Shown here piece after piece: positions 16,285 to 26,985 of a DNA stretch of 64,000 bases. Position 1 is the stretch's first letter. Each line of letters begins with the position of its first letter. A program made the position numbers and the translations under genes. Below the pieces are notes generated by a model that saw only the letters and a program-made list of their open reading frames with translations, did no database searches and was not told the origin of the DNA. The stretch is from Bacteroidota bacterium (GTDB lineage Bacteria > Bacteroidota > Bacteroidia > B-17B0 > Aurantibacillaceae), in assembly GCA_017303905.1 (NCBI GenBank), contig JAFLBH010000002.1, positions 434,001 through 498,000 of the forward strand, written 5' to 3'.

Positions 16285-19200
16285 ATGAAAAAAATTACAC
16301 TTCTTGTGGCTGCATTAGCCGCTCAATTATTCTGCAACGCGCAGGACGGGCGTTATCAATTAATGCTATCATCGGGGCTTGTTGAACCTACAGCCAATTT
16401 CGAACAAGTGAAATCTTCTGTTCCTAACAAGAGTGAACTTTTTAACGGAAACTATTTCCGTTATATACAATTCAATAGTTTGCCAACTGAACAACAAAAA
16501 TCAGAACTGGAAAGTAAAGGTGTAAAGCTGATGCTTTATTTGCCGACAAATACCTTTATGGCAGCCATTAAAGAAAATACGTCTTTACAAACACTTTCCG
16601 GCTATAATATCCGTGGTATTTATTCTATTAAAGCCGAATACAAATTATTAAAAGAATTAAGTGAAGCTATTAAGGAAAATAATTTTCCGGGTTATGCCGT
16701 GAAAGGAAATAAAATCGGAATTGGTATCACCGCTTATCAAAACATTTCGTTTGAAGCTTTCAAACAACAATTATTAAGCAAAGGCTACGAAATTACTTTC
16801 GAAGACCAACTTACAAATTGGGTTGTTACCTGGGTTAACAAAAATGATTTGTTGAATTTTATCAATCAACCTTTTATTTGTTCGGCCGAATTAGTTGACG
16901 ATACTCCTCAACCGGATAATAATGTTGGTCGTACTTCACATCGCAGTAATGCCATTTCTACTTCTTACTCGGGTGGAAGAAAATACAATGGTAATGGTGT
17001 ACAAGTGATGTTGCAAGATGATGGTATCATTGGTCCGCACATCGATTATCAAGGACGATTACCTATGCAATTCATGACTAGTAATAGTGGCGATCATGGT
17101 GATCATTGCGCCGGTATTATCATGGCTGCCGGAAATAAAGATCCTTTAACGCGCGGTATGGCTTGGGGCTCCGACATCTATGTTTACAATGCCTCTCCTT
17201 CTTACCAGGGATTCGATAGTATCAATTCTCACTATGGAAAATACGGTATTCGTATTATTTCAACTTCCTATTCTGATGGTTGTAATGCAGGTTATACAAC
17301 TCGCGCCCAACAATTAGACATTCAAAATTTAAGCATGCCTCAATTGATTCATGTATTTTCTGCAGGAAACAATGGTACTTCCAATTGCAGCTACGGTGCA
17401 GGTGCCGGTTGGGGTAATGTTACAGGCGGACACAAACATTCTAAAAATTCAATCGCGGTTGCTAACTTAGATTATTTAGATGTACGTAACAGTTCTTCAA
17501 GCCGCGGTCCAGCACATGATGGTCGATTAAAACCTGAAGTGAGTGCCGTTGGAACAAATGTTTATTCAACCAGTGATCCAAATAATTATGTAACAAAAAC
17601 CGGAACATCTATGTCTTGTCCGGGTGTTGCAGGCGTATTTGCTCAATTATATGAAGCTTATAAAGCACTCAATAGCGGTAATAACCCTCCAAGCGCTTTA
17701 ATGAAAGCTATTGTGATGAATACGGCTGATGATTTAGGAAATCCGGGACCGGATTTCAGTCATGGTTACGGACGTGTAAATGCATTAAACGCGGTGAAAG
17801 CAATTGAAACAGTTGCTTATACAAGCGGAACCGTAAGTACCGGCGCTACTAACATACATAATATTACTGTTCCTGCAGGTGTACGTCAGATGAAAGTACT
17901 AACCTATTGGCACGATTATCAAGCCGCGGTGAGTGCATCCGTTGCTTTGGTAAACAACTTAAATACATTTATTTCAACACCGAGTGCTACAACCGTTAAT
18001 CCTTTGGTGTTAAATTACACGCCAAATGCAACTACTTTAAATTTACCGGCTACTCAAGGTGTAGATATCCGTAATAATCACGAACAAGTGGTGATTAGTA
18101 ATCCGGCAGCAGGAAACTACGCTTTAAATGTAACCGGCGCTGCAGTACCAATGGGTCCGCAAGCTTATTATGTAACGTGGATTTTCTATATGGATGGTTA
18201 CACATTAACATATCCAATGGGTGGCGAAGGATTTGTACCGGGAGAAACAGAAACGATTCGTTGGGATGCTTTTGAAACAACAGGGAATCAAACTTTAGAA
18301 TATTCGACTAACGGTGGCTCTACATGGACAACCATAAGTACAACCATTGCAGGAAACCAACGTCATTATAACTGGACCGTACCGGCAGCTTTATCTGGAC
18401 AATGCAGAGTACGTATTAGTCGCGGTGCGTATAATGACGCAAGCGATGCCAACTTCTCTATCATTCCTTTACCAAGTAACTTACAAGTAAATTGGGCTTG
18501 TCCTGATTCAGTAAGATTAACGTGGAATGCAGCCTCCGGTGCTACTTCGTATGATATTTTCAAATTGGGAACGATGTATATGGATTCAATCGGAACTTCA
18601 TCAACAACTTCATTTGTAGTTCCAAATGCATTCAGCACACAAACATATTGGTTTAGTGTACGTGCACGCGGACCGTTAGGAGCTGTAGGAAGAAGAATGA
18701 TTGCCATTCAAAAAACACCGGGAACATTCAGCTGTCCTATGACCAACGATGCGGCTTGTAATAACTTAGTAAGTCCTTCAGGAACTATTCCTAATTGTCA
18801 GAATTTAACTGCAACTCCTGTAACCATTAATTTATTTAACGCGGGCGTTAACGCGATTACAACTGTACCGGTTTATTACAGAGTAAATAGCGGACCAATC
18901 GTAAGCGAAACCTATACAGGAACAATTGCTCCATCTGGAACCGTTGCTTATACGTTTAGCACTCCTGCTAACGTCAGTACCATTGGAAATTATAATGTGA
19001 AAGCATGGGCGAAATATGTGACAGACATGAATGTTACCAATGACTCTGCATTTGCTAACGTTTCTGTCGTTTCAGGAACCACTGCAACTTTACCATTAAC
19101 TGAAGATTTTGAAACATTTGCTTTATGCGGAACTTCTAATGTTTGTTCAACTGTTTGCGGATTAGGAAACGGTTTCATTAATGAAAGTAATACAATTGAT

Positions 19201-19902
19201 CAACATGATTGGAGAACGGATGAAGGAGGAACTCCTTCTGCGAATACGGGCCCAATAGTCGATTATAGTCCCGGCACGTCTACCGGAAATTATGTTTACC
19301 TCGAGTCATCAACGCCTTGCGTTAACTTAACTGCAAACTTATTAAGCCCATGTGTTGATTTGTCTACCATTACCAATCCTATGCTAAGCTTTGCCTATCA
19401 CATGTATGGTACCGACATGGGAACCTTATATGTAGACATTTTAGCCAATGGGGCATGGACGAATAATGTGTGGTCGATGACCGGTAACAAAGGTAATAGC
19501 TGGTTCGTTGCAAACATCAGTTTAAGTGCTTGGGCCTCTCAAAAAATTAATGTTCGCTGGAGAGGTGTAACCGGAGCTAATTTCTTATCTGATATGGCTC
19601 TTGACGCCATCAATATTCAAAGCTCTACCAATATTGATAAGTTAACAAGCCTGGATGGAATCATGGTGTATCCAAATCCCGGAAGTGGTGATTTCAACTT
19701 AAATGTAAACGGATTAAACAATACGGAATTAAGTTATACTGTTACAGACATTAGCGGTAAAATTATATTACAAAATAATGCAGGATTAAAAACCGGCAGC
19801 TTTAATACAGTGATTGATTTGAAGGAAGCTGCATCAGGTATGTACTTCTTACAAATTAAGCGCGGAGAAGAAACAGGGTACTTAAAGTTAATTAAGAATT
19901 AA
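16285..19902 (+). CDS. T9SS-secreted subtilisin-like serine protease (S8)
   Basis: A 1205-residue extracellular protease. Residues 1-19 are the signal peptide and 20-205 a pro-region. The S8 catalytic domain spans about 215-510, with Asp245 in VMLQDDG, His271 in DHGDHCAGI, the oxyanion Asn362 in FSAGNNG and Ser442 in GTSMSCPG. Downstream come beta-rich modules: a P-domain-like stretch (about 515-635), an Ig-like module with ETIRWDAFETTGNQTLEYS, a fibronectin-like module (about 735-810), a CARDB-like module (about 820-930) and a MAM/jelly-roll-like module (about 950-1115). The end is a type A T9SS domain (GIMVYPNPGSG, VTDISGKII, ASGMYFLQIK). All triad residues are present, so it is probably active. 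It is monocistronic, with a terminator after it. Confidence 0.95.
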   Translation: MKKITLLVAALAAQLFCNAQDGRYQLMLSSGLVEPTANFEQVKSSVPNKSELFNGNYFRYIQFNSLPTEQQKSELESKGVKLMLYLPTNTFMAAIKENTSLQTLSGYNIRGIYSIKAEYKLLKELSEAIKENNFPGYAVKGNKIGIGITAYQNISFEAFKQQLLSKGYEITFEDQLTNWVVTWVNKNDLLNFINQPFICSAELVDDTPQPDNNVGRTSHRSNAISTSYSGGRKYNGNGVQVMLQDDGIIGPHIDYQGRLPMQFMTSNSGDHGDHCAGIIMAAGNKDPLTRGMAWGSDIYVYNASPSYQGFDSINSHYGKYGIRIISTSYSDGCNAGYTTRAQQLDIQNLSMPQLIHVFSAGNNGTSNCSYGAGAGWGNVTGGHKHSKNSIAVANLDYLDVRNSSSSRGPAHDGRLKPEVSAVGTNVYSTSDPNNYVTKTGTSMSCPGVAGVFAQLYEAYKALNSGNNPPSALMKAIVMNTADDLGNPGPDFSHGYGRVNALNAVKAIETVAYTSGTVSTGATNIHNITVPAGVRQMKVLTYWHDYQAAVSASVALVNNLNTFISTPSATTVNPLVLNYTPNATTLNLPATQGVDIRNNHEQVVISNPAAGNYALNVTGAAVPMGPQAYYVTWIFYMDGYTLTYPMGGEGFVPGETETIRWDAFETTGNQTLEYSTNGGSTWTTISTTIAGNQRHYNWTVPAALSGQCRVRISRGAYNDASDANFSIIPLPSNLQVNWACPDSVRLTWNAASGATSYDIFKLGTMYMDSIGTSSTTSFVVPNAFSTQTYWFSVRARGPLGAVGRRMIAIQKTPGTFSCPMTNDAACNNLVSPSGTIPNCQNLTATPVTINLFNAGVNAITTVPVYYRVNSGPIVSETYTGTIAPSGTVAYTFSTPANVSTIGNYNVKAWAKYVTDMNVTNDSAFANVSVVSGTTATLPLTEDFETFALCGTSNVCSTVCGLGNGFINESNTIDQHDWRTDEGGTPSANTGPIVDYSPGTSTGNYVYLESSTPCVNLTANLLSPCVDLSTITNPMLSFAYHMYGTDMGTLYVDILANGAWTNNVWSMTGNKGNSWFVANISLSAWASQKINVRWRGVTGANFLSDMALDAINIQSSTNIDKLTSLDGIMVYPNPGSGDFNLNVNGLNNTELSYTVTDISGKIILQNNAGLKTGSFNTVIDLKEAASGMYFLQIKRGEETGYLKLIKN

Positions 19903-19927
19903 GAGTAACATTAACTTTCAAAAAGCA

Positions 19928-19955
19928 AAAAGCCTCATATAGATGAGGCTTTTTG
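19928..19955. terminator. Bidirectional terminator
   Basis: A perfect 12-bp stem AAAAAGCCTCAT / ATGAGGCTTTTT with a 4-base loop lies between the convergent subtilase gene and the gene ending at 19975, and has T runs on both strands. Confidence 0.9.
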
Positions 19956-19974
19956 TTTTAATCATAATCAAATA

Positions 19975-21084
19975 TTATTTATTAATAATGAACTTTTGAA
20001 CCTGTGCACCCGAATTTTCGCCTGAGGTTTTAATATAATAGGTCCCGGAAGAAAGTGTGCTCAAGTTGATTTTATTATCACCGCGCTCTAACTTAAATAC
20101 AGCTTCCTTAATCCCCAAAACATTATAAATCTCAGCCTCGACGCCATCAACATCGGTATTAAAAGTAACCTCAGAAGAAGATGGATTTGGAAAAACAATT
20201 AATGTACCTTTCCCTTTTACACTGCAATCATTCATCGAAACAATCTGACTGTATTTAAAATCTTCATTAAAATCGGTTTGCTTAAGTCTGTAATAAACTA
20301 TAGAATTAATAATATCATTATATCTGTAAGTGTAATTCTTTTTTTCATATGAATTACCTGCTCCCTTAACATTCGCAATAGTTTCCCAATTCTCCCCGTC
20401 TCTACTTTTTTCAATCGTAAAGAAATCATTGTTATGCTCTGTAAGTGTTGTCCAGTTTAATTCAACCAAATTATTTGAACGGCACTGAGCATTGAAATTA
20501 GTTAATTCAACCGGAAGAACGCACGGACCACTTCCTACCACAAAACAATCTAAAAGCGTAACACGTGACCCTGCACCTAAACCATTATGAGTCATAACAT
20601 ATTGCGTTGCACCACCCGGATTATTTACTGTGATTAGAGAGCCCAAGCCGGCTGTTGCTCCGGCCGTTAAAGTTCCTCCAACAGATGTATAGCCGATTGC
20701 ACAATAATTACTCAAAGAAATCACACAAGTACTATTTGATACTATATAAAATACCTCAGTAGAATTTGTACCGTTAATTAAAAAAGTTAAACTTGTAACA
20801 GGTGATGAAAAATTAAACGTTAAACTTTGTGCAGCACCATTAAGCCACCATGCCGGTGATGCGCCTCCATAAGAATTTCCATCACATGCGTAAGTTGAAT
20901 TACCTAATGTTGGTGCGCCGGAATTAATGGCGGAAACAGTTAATGAAGGCGCGCTTGTTGCTGTATACGGAAATGACGCAATAGGAATCCTAATAGCCGC
21001 CATATAATTAGCTAAAGTACATTGTGACTTTAATGAAAAAGTCATCAAAGGAATTGCCAATACAGCTAGTAAACATTTTTTCAT
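19975..21084 (-). CDS. T9SS-secreted protein of unknown function
   Basis: A 369-residue secreted protein with a signal peptide (MKKCLLAVLAIPLMTFSLKS). About 25-190 is a beta-rich domain of a type I do not recognise, with FNFSSPVTSLTFLINGTNST suggesting a galactose-binding-like or jelly-roll sandwich. Residues about 192-285 are the fibronectin-like stalk common in T9SS cargo (LPVELTNFNAQC, TLTEHNNDFFTIEKSRDGEN, KGAGNS, YYRLKQTDFNED). A type A sorting domain completes it (LIVFPNPSSSEV, EIYNVLGIKE, LSSGTYYIKT). The same stalk occurs in the protein at 44933-47656. Confidence 0.88.
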   Translation of the reverse strand: MKKCLLAVLAIPLMTFSLKSQCTLANYMAAIRIPIASFPYTATSAPSLTVSAINSGAPTLGNSTYACDGNSYGGASPAWWLNGAAQSLTFNFSSPVTSLTFLINGTNSTEVFYIVSNSTCVISLSNYCAIGYTSVGGTLTAGATAGLGSLITVNNPGGATQYVMTHNGLGAGSRVTLLDCFVVGSGPCVLPVELTNFNAQCRSNNLVELNWTTLTEHNNDFFTIEKSRDGENWETIANVKGAGNSYEKKNYTYRYNDIINSIVYYRLKQTDFNEDFKYSQIVSMNDCSVKGKGTLIVFPNPSSSEVTFNTDVDGVEAEIYNVLGIKEAVFKLERGDNKINLSTLSSGTYYIKTSGENSGAQVQKFIINK

Positions 21085-21190
21085 TTTTAATCAGACAGAT
21101 AAAATTACGCTATAAAAGCACCAATGTCAATTAATAGACGGTATTTATACTTAAACTAGTATCTGAATCGATTTAAAGCAGGAGTTTAAC

Positions 21191-24100
21191 TTATTTACTG
21201 ATGATAAAGTTGAAATGCCCCGCGTTATACTCTCCAATCACCTTTAAGATATAGGTTCCGTTTTGGAGGGTAGAAAGATTTACCGGCAAAGAAATTATTG
21301 TCACATCATAAAAGTTCTGTTGAAAATGTTTTTGAGCGGTTGCATCCCAAACCTGAATACTCGCATTTTGCTTTTTATAAAATTCAACCTGCGCTGTAAA
21401 TTGTCCGTTGTTCGGATTTGGATTTACACTTATGGATTTAATACCATTGGCATTGGTGAAGTTTGCGTAGGCCGTGTCGTAAGGAAGTATTCTGATGTTT
21501 TTTGTTGCGCTAATCATACAGGTTCCATAATACGCTTGTAAAGTAACGGCAAAGGTTCCTGTATCACCAAACACAACAACCGGACTAAACATATCGCCTC
21601 CAATAATTGAAGCAATGGATGGCAATATCCAACTTACAGAATCTGCTTTCGGCACTGTGATGTCTACAAACACAACTGTATCACCTTTAAAATTCTGAGT
21701 ACTTACAATAAACACCGGTGAAACTGAATTGCTGTTTTGATTAATGCTGGCAGAAGTATTTCTTGTACAACCTAAAGAATCTTTGATAACAATGGAGTGC
21801 GATCCAAATGCCAGATTTGTAAACGTATTCGTACTTACAAACGCACCGCCGTTTACCGAATATACATAGGGTGGAATGCCGCCCCAAGCATATATTACCA
21901 AACTACCACTGTTACCTGTACAGCCCTTAGAAGTAACCACTGAGTCTTGTATATCGGAAGGAATTATCACTTTTACAGTATCCGTACCATTGCAACCTCC
22001 CCCACTAACATTCACAATATAACTCGTGGTTGTATTGGTTGTGACAGATATGGTTTGTGTATTTCCGCCATTACTCCAGGCATACGTAATCGGACTAACG
22101 GTTCCTTCCACTGCGGCACTTAAATTAAACGGTGAATTTTCACAAGACAAAATATCATTACCCGCATTTACAACAAGAGTATTACTATAACCCACATTAA
22201 CCGAGTCTTTTCTAACGCAACCTGTTAAAGAGTTTGTAGCGGTTACATAATACCATCCTTGCACTGAAGTGACCGCAGGATTTGGCGCATTAAAACTGGA
22301 TGGCCCCGTCCATTGCAAAGTTGTATTGGATGTTGAAGAAACCGCACTTAAGGTTGCCGTAGAATAACTGCAATTAATGTTAGATGAAGCTGAAGTGAGA
22401 GATAAATTAGGCGGTAATTTATCTTGCGAAATAAAAATAATTTTAGAAGAATCCGCGCAATTATTATCTAAACGCGTTACAATAGGAATGTAATTTCCTT
22501 GAGTGTTTACAGTAATAGGATTCGGAAAAAGACTATTGGTGGCAACTTCTTTCCATTGTATAGTACAATTCGTTGGACTAAACACTGCATTAATACTAAG
22601 TGTTGGCTGGAAACAAGTGAGTGTATCCGCCGGAACAGCGATGTTTGTATAAGTAGGATACGACGTGACGGTGACGCTCGGAATTGAAGTATTTAAAGTA
22701 GCTGTTAAAGTATCAGTATTTTTACAACCATTGTATAAATCTTGTACCAATAAAACATAATTTCCCGGAGCTGTTATTGTATCCGGATTAGGATATAAAA
22801 CCGATGATGCAGCCTGATTGAACCACTGCAACAAAGTCGGAGTTGTTGTACTTGTTCCGTTAAGAATTAAATTAGCAGGGTTGCAAGGAATAATATAAGG
22901 GCCCGGTGGTAAAGTTACATTTGGCTTAATTGTATCTAATCTCACATTCACCGTTGCGGTACGTGAACAACCGGAAGTAAATGAAGTTACCGTTACCGTA
23001 TAATTTCCGGGTAAATATAAACCGGTAGAATCATTTTGTTGATTGCTGAAATATCCGGATGGACCGTTCCAGGAATACCCCACATTAGGCGAAAAAGAAT
23101 TTCCTAGCAAAGGAACTTTGGGTTTAAAACAGTTTAAGGTATCATCTACCAAAGAGGCTATCGCACTCGGACGAGGCAGAATTGTAACATTAACAGATAA
23201 AGTGTCACTCACCCCTCCGCAAGCCGACAAAGACACCATTTTAATTTTCCCACTGGTAGCGCCAAATCCGAAATTAAACGACACAGAGTTTCCTGTACCA
23301 CCGCCGGTTGCGCCGGTACCGGTATACCACCAATTGTAGGAAGAAGCGTATTTAAATGCCGGTACGCTGAATGTTACCACAGAGTTTTCACAAATCGTAG
23401 TTGTAGCAGTGCTAATGACCGTTGTAGATTTAATTGGAGGTAAACAAAACATTTCTATACCAGCTCCTGATTGATTTTTATTGACTAAATAAATACGGTT
23501 CCTGAATTTCTTCATGATGATGGTATCGTACGTGGATAAAATTCCACTATACGAAAAGGTCCAATTCATTATGGAATTGGTATTTAGATTAAGTGATTTT
23601 ACATAAGGAACTCCTACCGGACCAATACTGTTTCCGTTAATGACATTAAAATCTCCATTCGCAAATAAATAATGGTCGTGTAATTCAATATCTTTTACTC
23701 TGGCGTTAAATGAAGGGGTGCCCGATAATAAATTCAAACTTGTGTTGTAAGCAGCGTAACGATTTCTGATTTGTCCGCGTGCCTGAGTAAAACTTCCGGC
23801 CACATGAATCTTATTATTATAAATTTCAATATCATGAATGGTGTCATTCACACCTAGATTCAATTGAATGACATTTCCGGTAGGAATATCAATCGCAACC
23901 GCATTCGTATCCACTGTCACAAAAGAAGCATTATCATAATAAAAAGCTCCTACCAAATACAGTTTACTACCTGCGGCCTTCATTTTAATGACCTCTCCGA
24001 ATATAGTTCCTTTGCCGCTTGACACGCAATTAACGGTTGAATACGTTAATGTTGCTCCGGTATTTGCATTGATTAACACAAGTGAGTTGCAATTAGCACC

Positions 24101-24559
24101 ATCATCCTTGATAACAAACAAAGTATCATTTCTTTGCGTGGAGGCCATTATTTTTTCGGGCACAGTAGTATTATGAACCCAATTTTGAGGCGTATAGCTT
24201 GGGGCTGTTCGAGCGGTTAAGAAATCGCGGTCGTTGACATAGATTCTGTTATTGTGCGCTAACAAGTCCTTACTAATATACCTTACACCTAATGGTCCAT
24301 AATATACAGGTGTAAGCGTAGCATTATTTAAAACATTACGTTGGTTGAATGTGCTCCATTGATTTCCCGGCCCAACACCGCAATTGCATGAATATTGAAA
24401 ATGTAAAACATTATTGATCGTGTCTTCAGCTAAAGCATTAGTTGTACCAAACCAATATGGCGCGCCGTAAGCTGTGAAAGTTGTTGTTTGCGATAATCCT
24501 AAAGAAGAAACAAGAATTAAAGCGCAGAAAATAAAATATTTCTTTACCTGTAAAGTCAT
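21191..24559 (-). CDS. Large T9SS-secreted protein with propeller, Ig/PKD and SprB-like repeats
   Basis: About 1122 residues. I take the ATG at 24559 as start, since the frame also runs to a TTG two codons upstream but the signal peptide VKKYFIFCALILVSSLGLS fits either. Residues about 25-375 form a propeller-like region with repeated strands (KIHVAGSFTQARGQIRNRYA). Then come repeated Ig/PKD-like modules with cysteines, proline-rich turns and the phrase WNGPSGYFSNQQ or WTGPSSFNAPNP. A SprB-like repeat lies at about 880-940 (TGNSGSLVIYAWGGIPPYVY, then DSLGCTR). It ends in a T9SS domain (ISVNPNPNNGQFTAQVEF, LSTLQNGTYILKV). SprB itself is the gliding adhesin of Flavobacterium; adhesion is a reasonable but unproven role. 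Confidence 0.88.
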   Translation of the reverse strand: MTLQVKKYFIFCALILVSSLGLSQTTTFTAYGAPYWFGTTNALAEDTINNVLHFQYSCNCGVGPGNQWSTFNQRNVLNNATLTPVYYGPLGVRYISKDLLAHNNRIYVNDRDFLTARTAPSYTPQNWVHNTTVPEKIMASTQRNDTLFVIKDDGANCNSLVLINANTGATLTYSTVNCVSSGKGTIFGEVIKMKAAGSKLYLVGAFYYDNASFVTVDTNAVAIDIPTGNVIQLNLGVNDTIHDIEIYNNKIHVAGSFTQARGQIRNRYAAYNTSLNLLSGTPSFNARVKDIELHDHYLFANGDFNVINGNSIGPVGVPYVKSLNLNTNSIMNWTFSYSGILSTYDTIIMKKFRNRIYLVNKNQSGAGIEMFCLPPIKSTTVISTATTTICENSVVTFSVPAFKYASSYNWWYTGTGATGGGTGNSVSFNFGFGATSGKIKMVSLSACGGVSDTLSVNVTILPRPSAIASLVDDTLNCFKPKVPLLGNSFSPNVGYSWNGPSGYFSNQQNDSTGLYLPGNYTVTVTSFTSGCSRTATVNVRLDTIKPNVTLPPGPYIIPCNPANLILNGTSTTTPTLLQWFNQAASSVLYPNPDTITAPGNYVLLVQDLYNGCKNTDTLTATLNTSIPSVTVTSYPTYTNIAVPADTLTCFQPTLSINAVFSPTNCTIQWKEVATNSLFPNPITVNTQGNYIPIVTRLDNNCADSSKIIFISQDKLPPNLSLTSASSNINCSYSTATLSAVSSTSNTTLQWTGPSSFNAPNPAVTSVQGWYYVTATNSLTGCVRKDSVNVGYSNTLVVNAGNDILSCENSPFNLSAAVEGTVSPITYAWSNGGNTQTISVTTNTTTSYIVNVSGGGCNGTDTVKVIIPSDIQDSVVTSKGCTGNSGSLVIYAWGGIPPYVYSVNGGAFVSTNTFTNLAFGSHSIVIKDSLGCTRNTSASINQNSNSVSPVFIVSTQNFKGDTVVFVDITVPKADSVSWILPSIASIIGGDMFSPVVVFGDTGTFAVTLQAYYGTCMISATKNIRILPYDTAYANFTNANGIKSISVNPNPNNGQFTAQVEFYKKQNASIQVWDATAQKHFQQNFYDVTIISLPVNLSTLQNGTYILKVIGEYNAGHFNFIISK

Positions 24560-24583
24560 TTCCAAAACGGAAAACGAAATTAT

Positions 24584-24613
24584 AAAAAAAAGCCAATGTT
24601 CATTGGCTTTTTT
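24584..24613 (-). terminator. Terminator downstream of panB
   Basis: A perfect stem AAAAAAAGCCAATG / CATTGGCTTTTTT (13 paired bases) with a 2-base loop lies 34 bases past the panB stop. It separates panB from the large secreted-protein gene. Confidence 0.88.
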
Positions 24614-24647
24614 ATTCAGTAAACTGGAATTTTAATTCTAAACTGAT

Positions 24648-25463
24648 TTAATATTGCTCTTCCTTGTTCGGGAAATCTCTGCTTTTCACATCTTTGATAT
24701 ATTGTGTGAACGCATTGGTCATACTATCATAAAGATTTAAGTAACGGCGTAAAAAGCGCGGACTAAATTCTTTGGTCATACCTAACATATCGTGCGTTAC
24801 TAATACTTGTCCGTCGCAACCTCCACCCGCTCCTATTCCAATAACAGGAATGCTTAATTCTTTGGAAACCTTTTCGGCTAATGCTGCAGGGATTTTCTCC
24901 AATACAATGGCAAAGCAACCGTAATCCTGTAACAATTTTGCGTCTTCTATTAATCGTTGAGCTTCTTCCTCTTCCTTCGCACGTACGGTATAGGTACCGA
25001 ATTTATAAATACTTTGAGGCGTTAAACCTAAATGTCCCATTACAGGAATGCCTGCCGTTAAAATTCTCTCGATAGAATCTTTAATTTCTCTTCCGCCTTC
25101 TAATTTTACGGCGTGAGCCCCGCTTTCCTTCATTATTTTAATGGCGGTATTCAAAGCTTCTTTGGAATTTCCCTGATAAGAACCAAACGGTAAATCTACA
25201 ACTACCAAAGCTCTATCTATAGCACGGATAACGGAGCTGGCGTGATAAATCATTTGATCGAGTGTGATTGGCAAAGTTGTTTCATGTCCCGCCATGACAT
25301 TACTCGCGCTATCACCTACTAAAATAACGTCGATACCCGCGTGATCAATAATTTTAGCCATGGTATAATCATAGGCCGTTAACATGGCGATTTTTTCACC
25401 TTTGCGTTTCATTTCTTGCAACACATGGGTGGTTACTTTTTTGACTTCTTTGTGTACAGACAT
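24648..25463 (-). CDS. panB: 3-methyl-2-oxobutanoate hydroxymethyltransferase
   Basis: A 271-residue cytoplasmic enzyme that makes ketopantoate from alpha-ketoisovalerate and methylenetetrahydrofolate, the first step of pantothenate and CoA synthesis. Family motifs are clear: [34 protein letters not shown] with the metal-binding Asp, [33 protein letters not shown] with the catalytic Glu, and [18 protein letters not shown]. The length is usual for the family. No panC or panD is next to it. It is flanked by terminators on both sides, so it is probably monocistronic. Confidence 0.97.
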   Translation of the reverse strand: MSVHKEVKKVTTHVLQEMKRKGEKIAMLTAYDYTMAKIIDHAGIDVILVGDSASNVMAGHETTLPITLDQMIYHASSVIRAIDRALVVVDLPFGSYQGNSKEALNTAIKIMKESGAHAVKLEGGREIKDSIERILTAGIPVMGHLGLTPQSIYKFGTYTVRAKEEEEAQRLIEDAKLLQDYGCFAIVLEKIPAALAEKVSKELSIPVIGIGAGGGCDGQVLVTHDMLGMTKEFSPRFLRRYLNLYDSMTNAFTQYIKDVKSRDFPNKEEQY

Positions 25464-25516
25464 TATTGAAATTTATTTTACAAAGCTATTAATTATTTCG
25501 GGCTGTATATAAAAAC

Positions 25517-25549
25517 AAAACCCCTTCTATGATATGAGAAGGGGCTTTA
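25517..25549 (-). terminator. Terminator downstream of the 164-residue exported protein gene
   Basis: On the minus strand, GCCCCTTCT / AGAAGGGG-type arms with an 8-base loop are followed by TTTTGTTTTT. Confidence 0.75.
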
Positions 25550-25567
25550 AATGATTTTTAACGAAGA

Positions 25568-26053
25568 TTAATACTGAGAGAAACCTTGACGATCGGTTAC
25601 TTTGTGCTCGATTAATAAACCAACACATGCAGCATCTTGCGCTTTATGTTTATCTTGTTCAGTAGCTCCGGTTGGAACTGTAACTTCAATAATTAACTGA
25701 CGAGTAGAAATACTCTGGAATTCGAATAATTGTGCATCTTCTGCAGATGAATTATCAAATAATAACTCCATGGTACGAGCGTCAAAAATTTTGTAGTTTA
25801 CTTTATCGCCTAAAACTGTTTCGCAACAAACAGAGATACGGTAATCCATACCCTTATAAATTACACAACGTAATTTATGCGACATACCCTGACTGAATAA
25901 ACCGCTTTTACTTTGCGCGTTGTAAATCCATTTTTCGCCCTTAAGCGCCGGCATTACGCACCATTTTTTATGGAACTGTCCGCAAACACCAGCTTGAGAA
26001 AATGCTGAAGTGCTTAAAAACGTTACTAATATTAATGCTAAAATATTTTTCAT
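25568..26053 (-). CDS. Exported protein of unknown function
   Basis: About 161 residues when started at the ATG at 26053; a GTG three codons upstream is possible but would sit directly against the preceding stop. The signal peptide is MKNILALILVTFLSTSAFS. The mature part begins AGVCGQFHKKWCVMP and has five cysteines (two early, one in HKLRCVIY, CC in VCCETV), suggesting disulfides, then a beta-rich core. I recognise no family. It lies 12 bases downstream of a lipoprotein gene and the two probably form one transcript, ending in the terminator at 25517. Confidence 0.75.
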   Translation of the reverse strand: MKNILALILVTFLSTSAFSQAGVCGQFHKKWCVMPALKGEKWIYNAQSKSGLFSQGMSHKLRCVIYKGMDYRISVCCETVLGDKVNYKIFDARTMELLFDNSSAEDAQLFEFQSISTRQLIIEVTVPTGATEQDKHKAQDAACVGLLIEHKVTDRQGFSQY

Positions 26054-26065
26054 GTGACTCACTAA

Positions 26066-26968
26066 TTATTTTGTTAAGGTATAAGAGTTACGGATGGTTT
26101 TAATTTTTTCAACGATTGTTTTGTATTGAGCTTCGTTCATTACAAGTTGCTGTCCGCCTCCTAACATTTTTTTACCTTTCTCGTCTTTTGCTTCGGCTTT
26201 GATATCTTGTTGTTCGATTTTATTAAACTCAGCTAATAAACCTTCGAAATCGGCTTTAACAGAAGCTACGTTAGGATCTGCTTCGTGTTTCTTTAAGAAC
26301 TCAACTAAGTTCTCTAAAGTGTATTTTTGATCTGCTAAACGCTCAATAACCGGACTGTTAGCTTCATATTTCGCTAAGTTTGTACAGATAAATAAACTTT
26401 CAATCCAACCACCTGCAACAACCATTGCCAAAGTAGTTCCTTGTCCACTGTTATCTAAAGTTTCAAACGACGAAAAATAAACATCATCCGTAATTACCGC
26501 CAATGAATCTGAATTACCCACGTTTGATTCCAAACGCTTCATAATTTCAGGTTTAATTGCTGAAGAAACTCCAATTTGGTCGCCCATTTGCTTTACAGTT
26601 TTGAAATACTTCAATGCATCAGCACCAATTTCAAAAATACTGCAATAGCTTAAATCGCAACTATAGATACCGAAGTTTAAAGCTTTCAACTTATTATCAG
26701 TGTAGTTCTTTGTATTATCAACTGAATTAAGGAAAGAAGTGTTTTTATTGTTTTTCCCGCCAACCATTTTAATGAAGGTTAGCATTTCACCCGGTGAAGG
26801 CACCTGGAAGAACGTTTCTGAAACCGGAGTATTGGCTTCTACATTCTCGGTTTTAGTTGAATCAACTCCGTGTTCAACATTTTCATCGTTATTATCACTG
26901 CCTCCGCAAGATGATAAAACTACGCCTGTTACAAGCGGTAAAACGTAATATCTGAATTTTTTCATCAT
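26066..26968 (-). CDS. Lipoprotein of unknown function
   Basis: 300 residues. The signal peptide ends in a lipobox (VVLSSCGGS), followed by an acidic flexible linker rich in Asp, Asn and Glu. The rest is predicted mainly helical, with the early part (PSPGEMLTFIKMVGG) and the segment LNFGIYSCDLSYCSIFEIGA as most distinctive; a late Lys/Glu-rich stretch (about 240-270) looks like a coil. I do not recognise it for certain. Position upstream of the exported protein at 25568 and downstream of sucC (17-base gap) suggests co-transcription, not shared function. Confidence 0.75.
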   Translation of the reverse strand: MMKKFRYYVLPLVTGVVLSSCGGSDNNDENVEHGVDSTKTENVEANTPVSETFFQVPSPGEMLTFIKMVGGKNNKNTSFLNSVDNTKNYTDNKLKALNFGIYSCDLSYCSIFEIGADALKYFKTVKQMGDQIGVSSAIKPEIMKRLESNVGNSDSLAVITDDVYFSSFETLDNSGQGTTLAMVVAGGWIESLFICTNLAKYEANSPVIERLADQKYTLENLVEFLKKHEADPNVASVKADFEGLLAEFNKIEQQDIKAEAKDEKGKKMLGGGQQLVMNEAQYKTIVEKIKTIRNSYTLTK

Positions 26969-26985
26969 TTCAAATTTACTAAAAA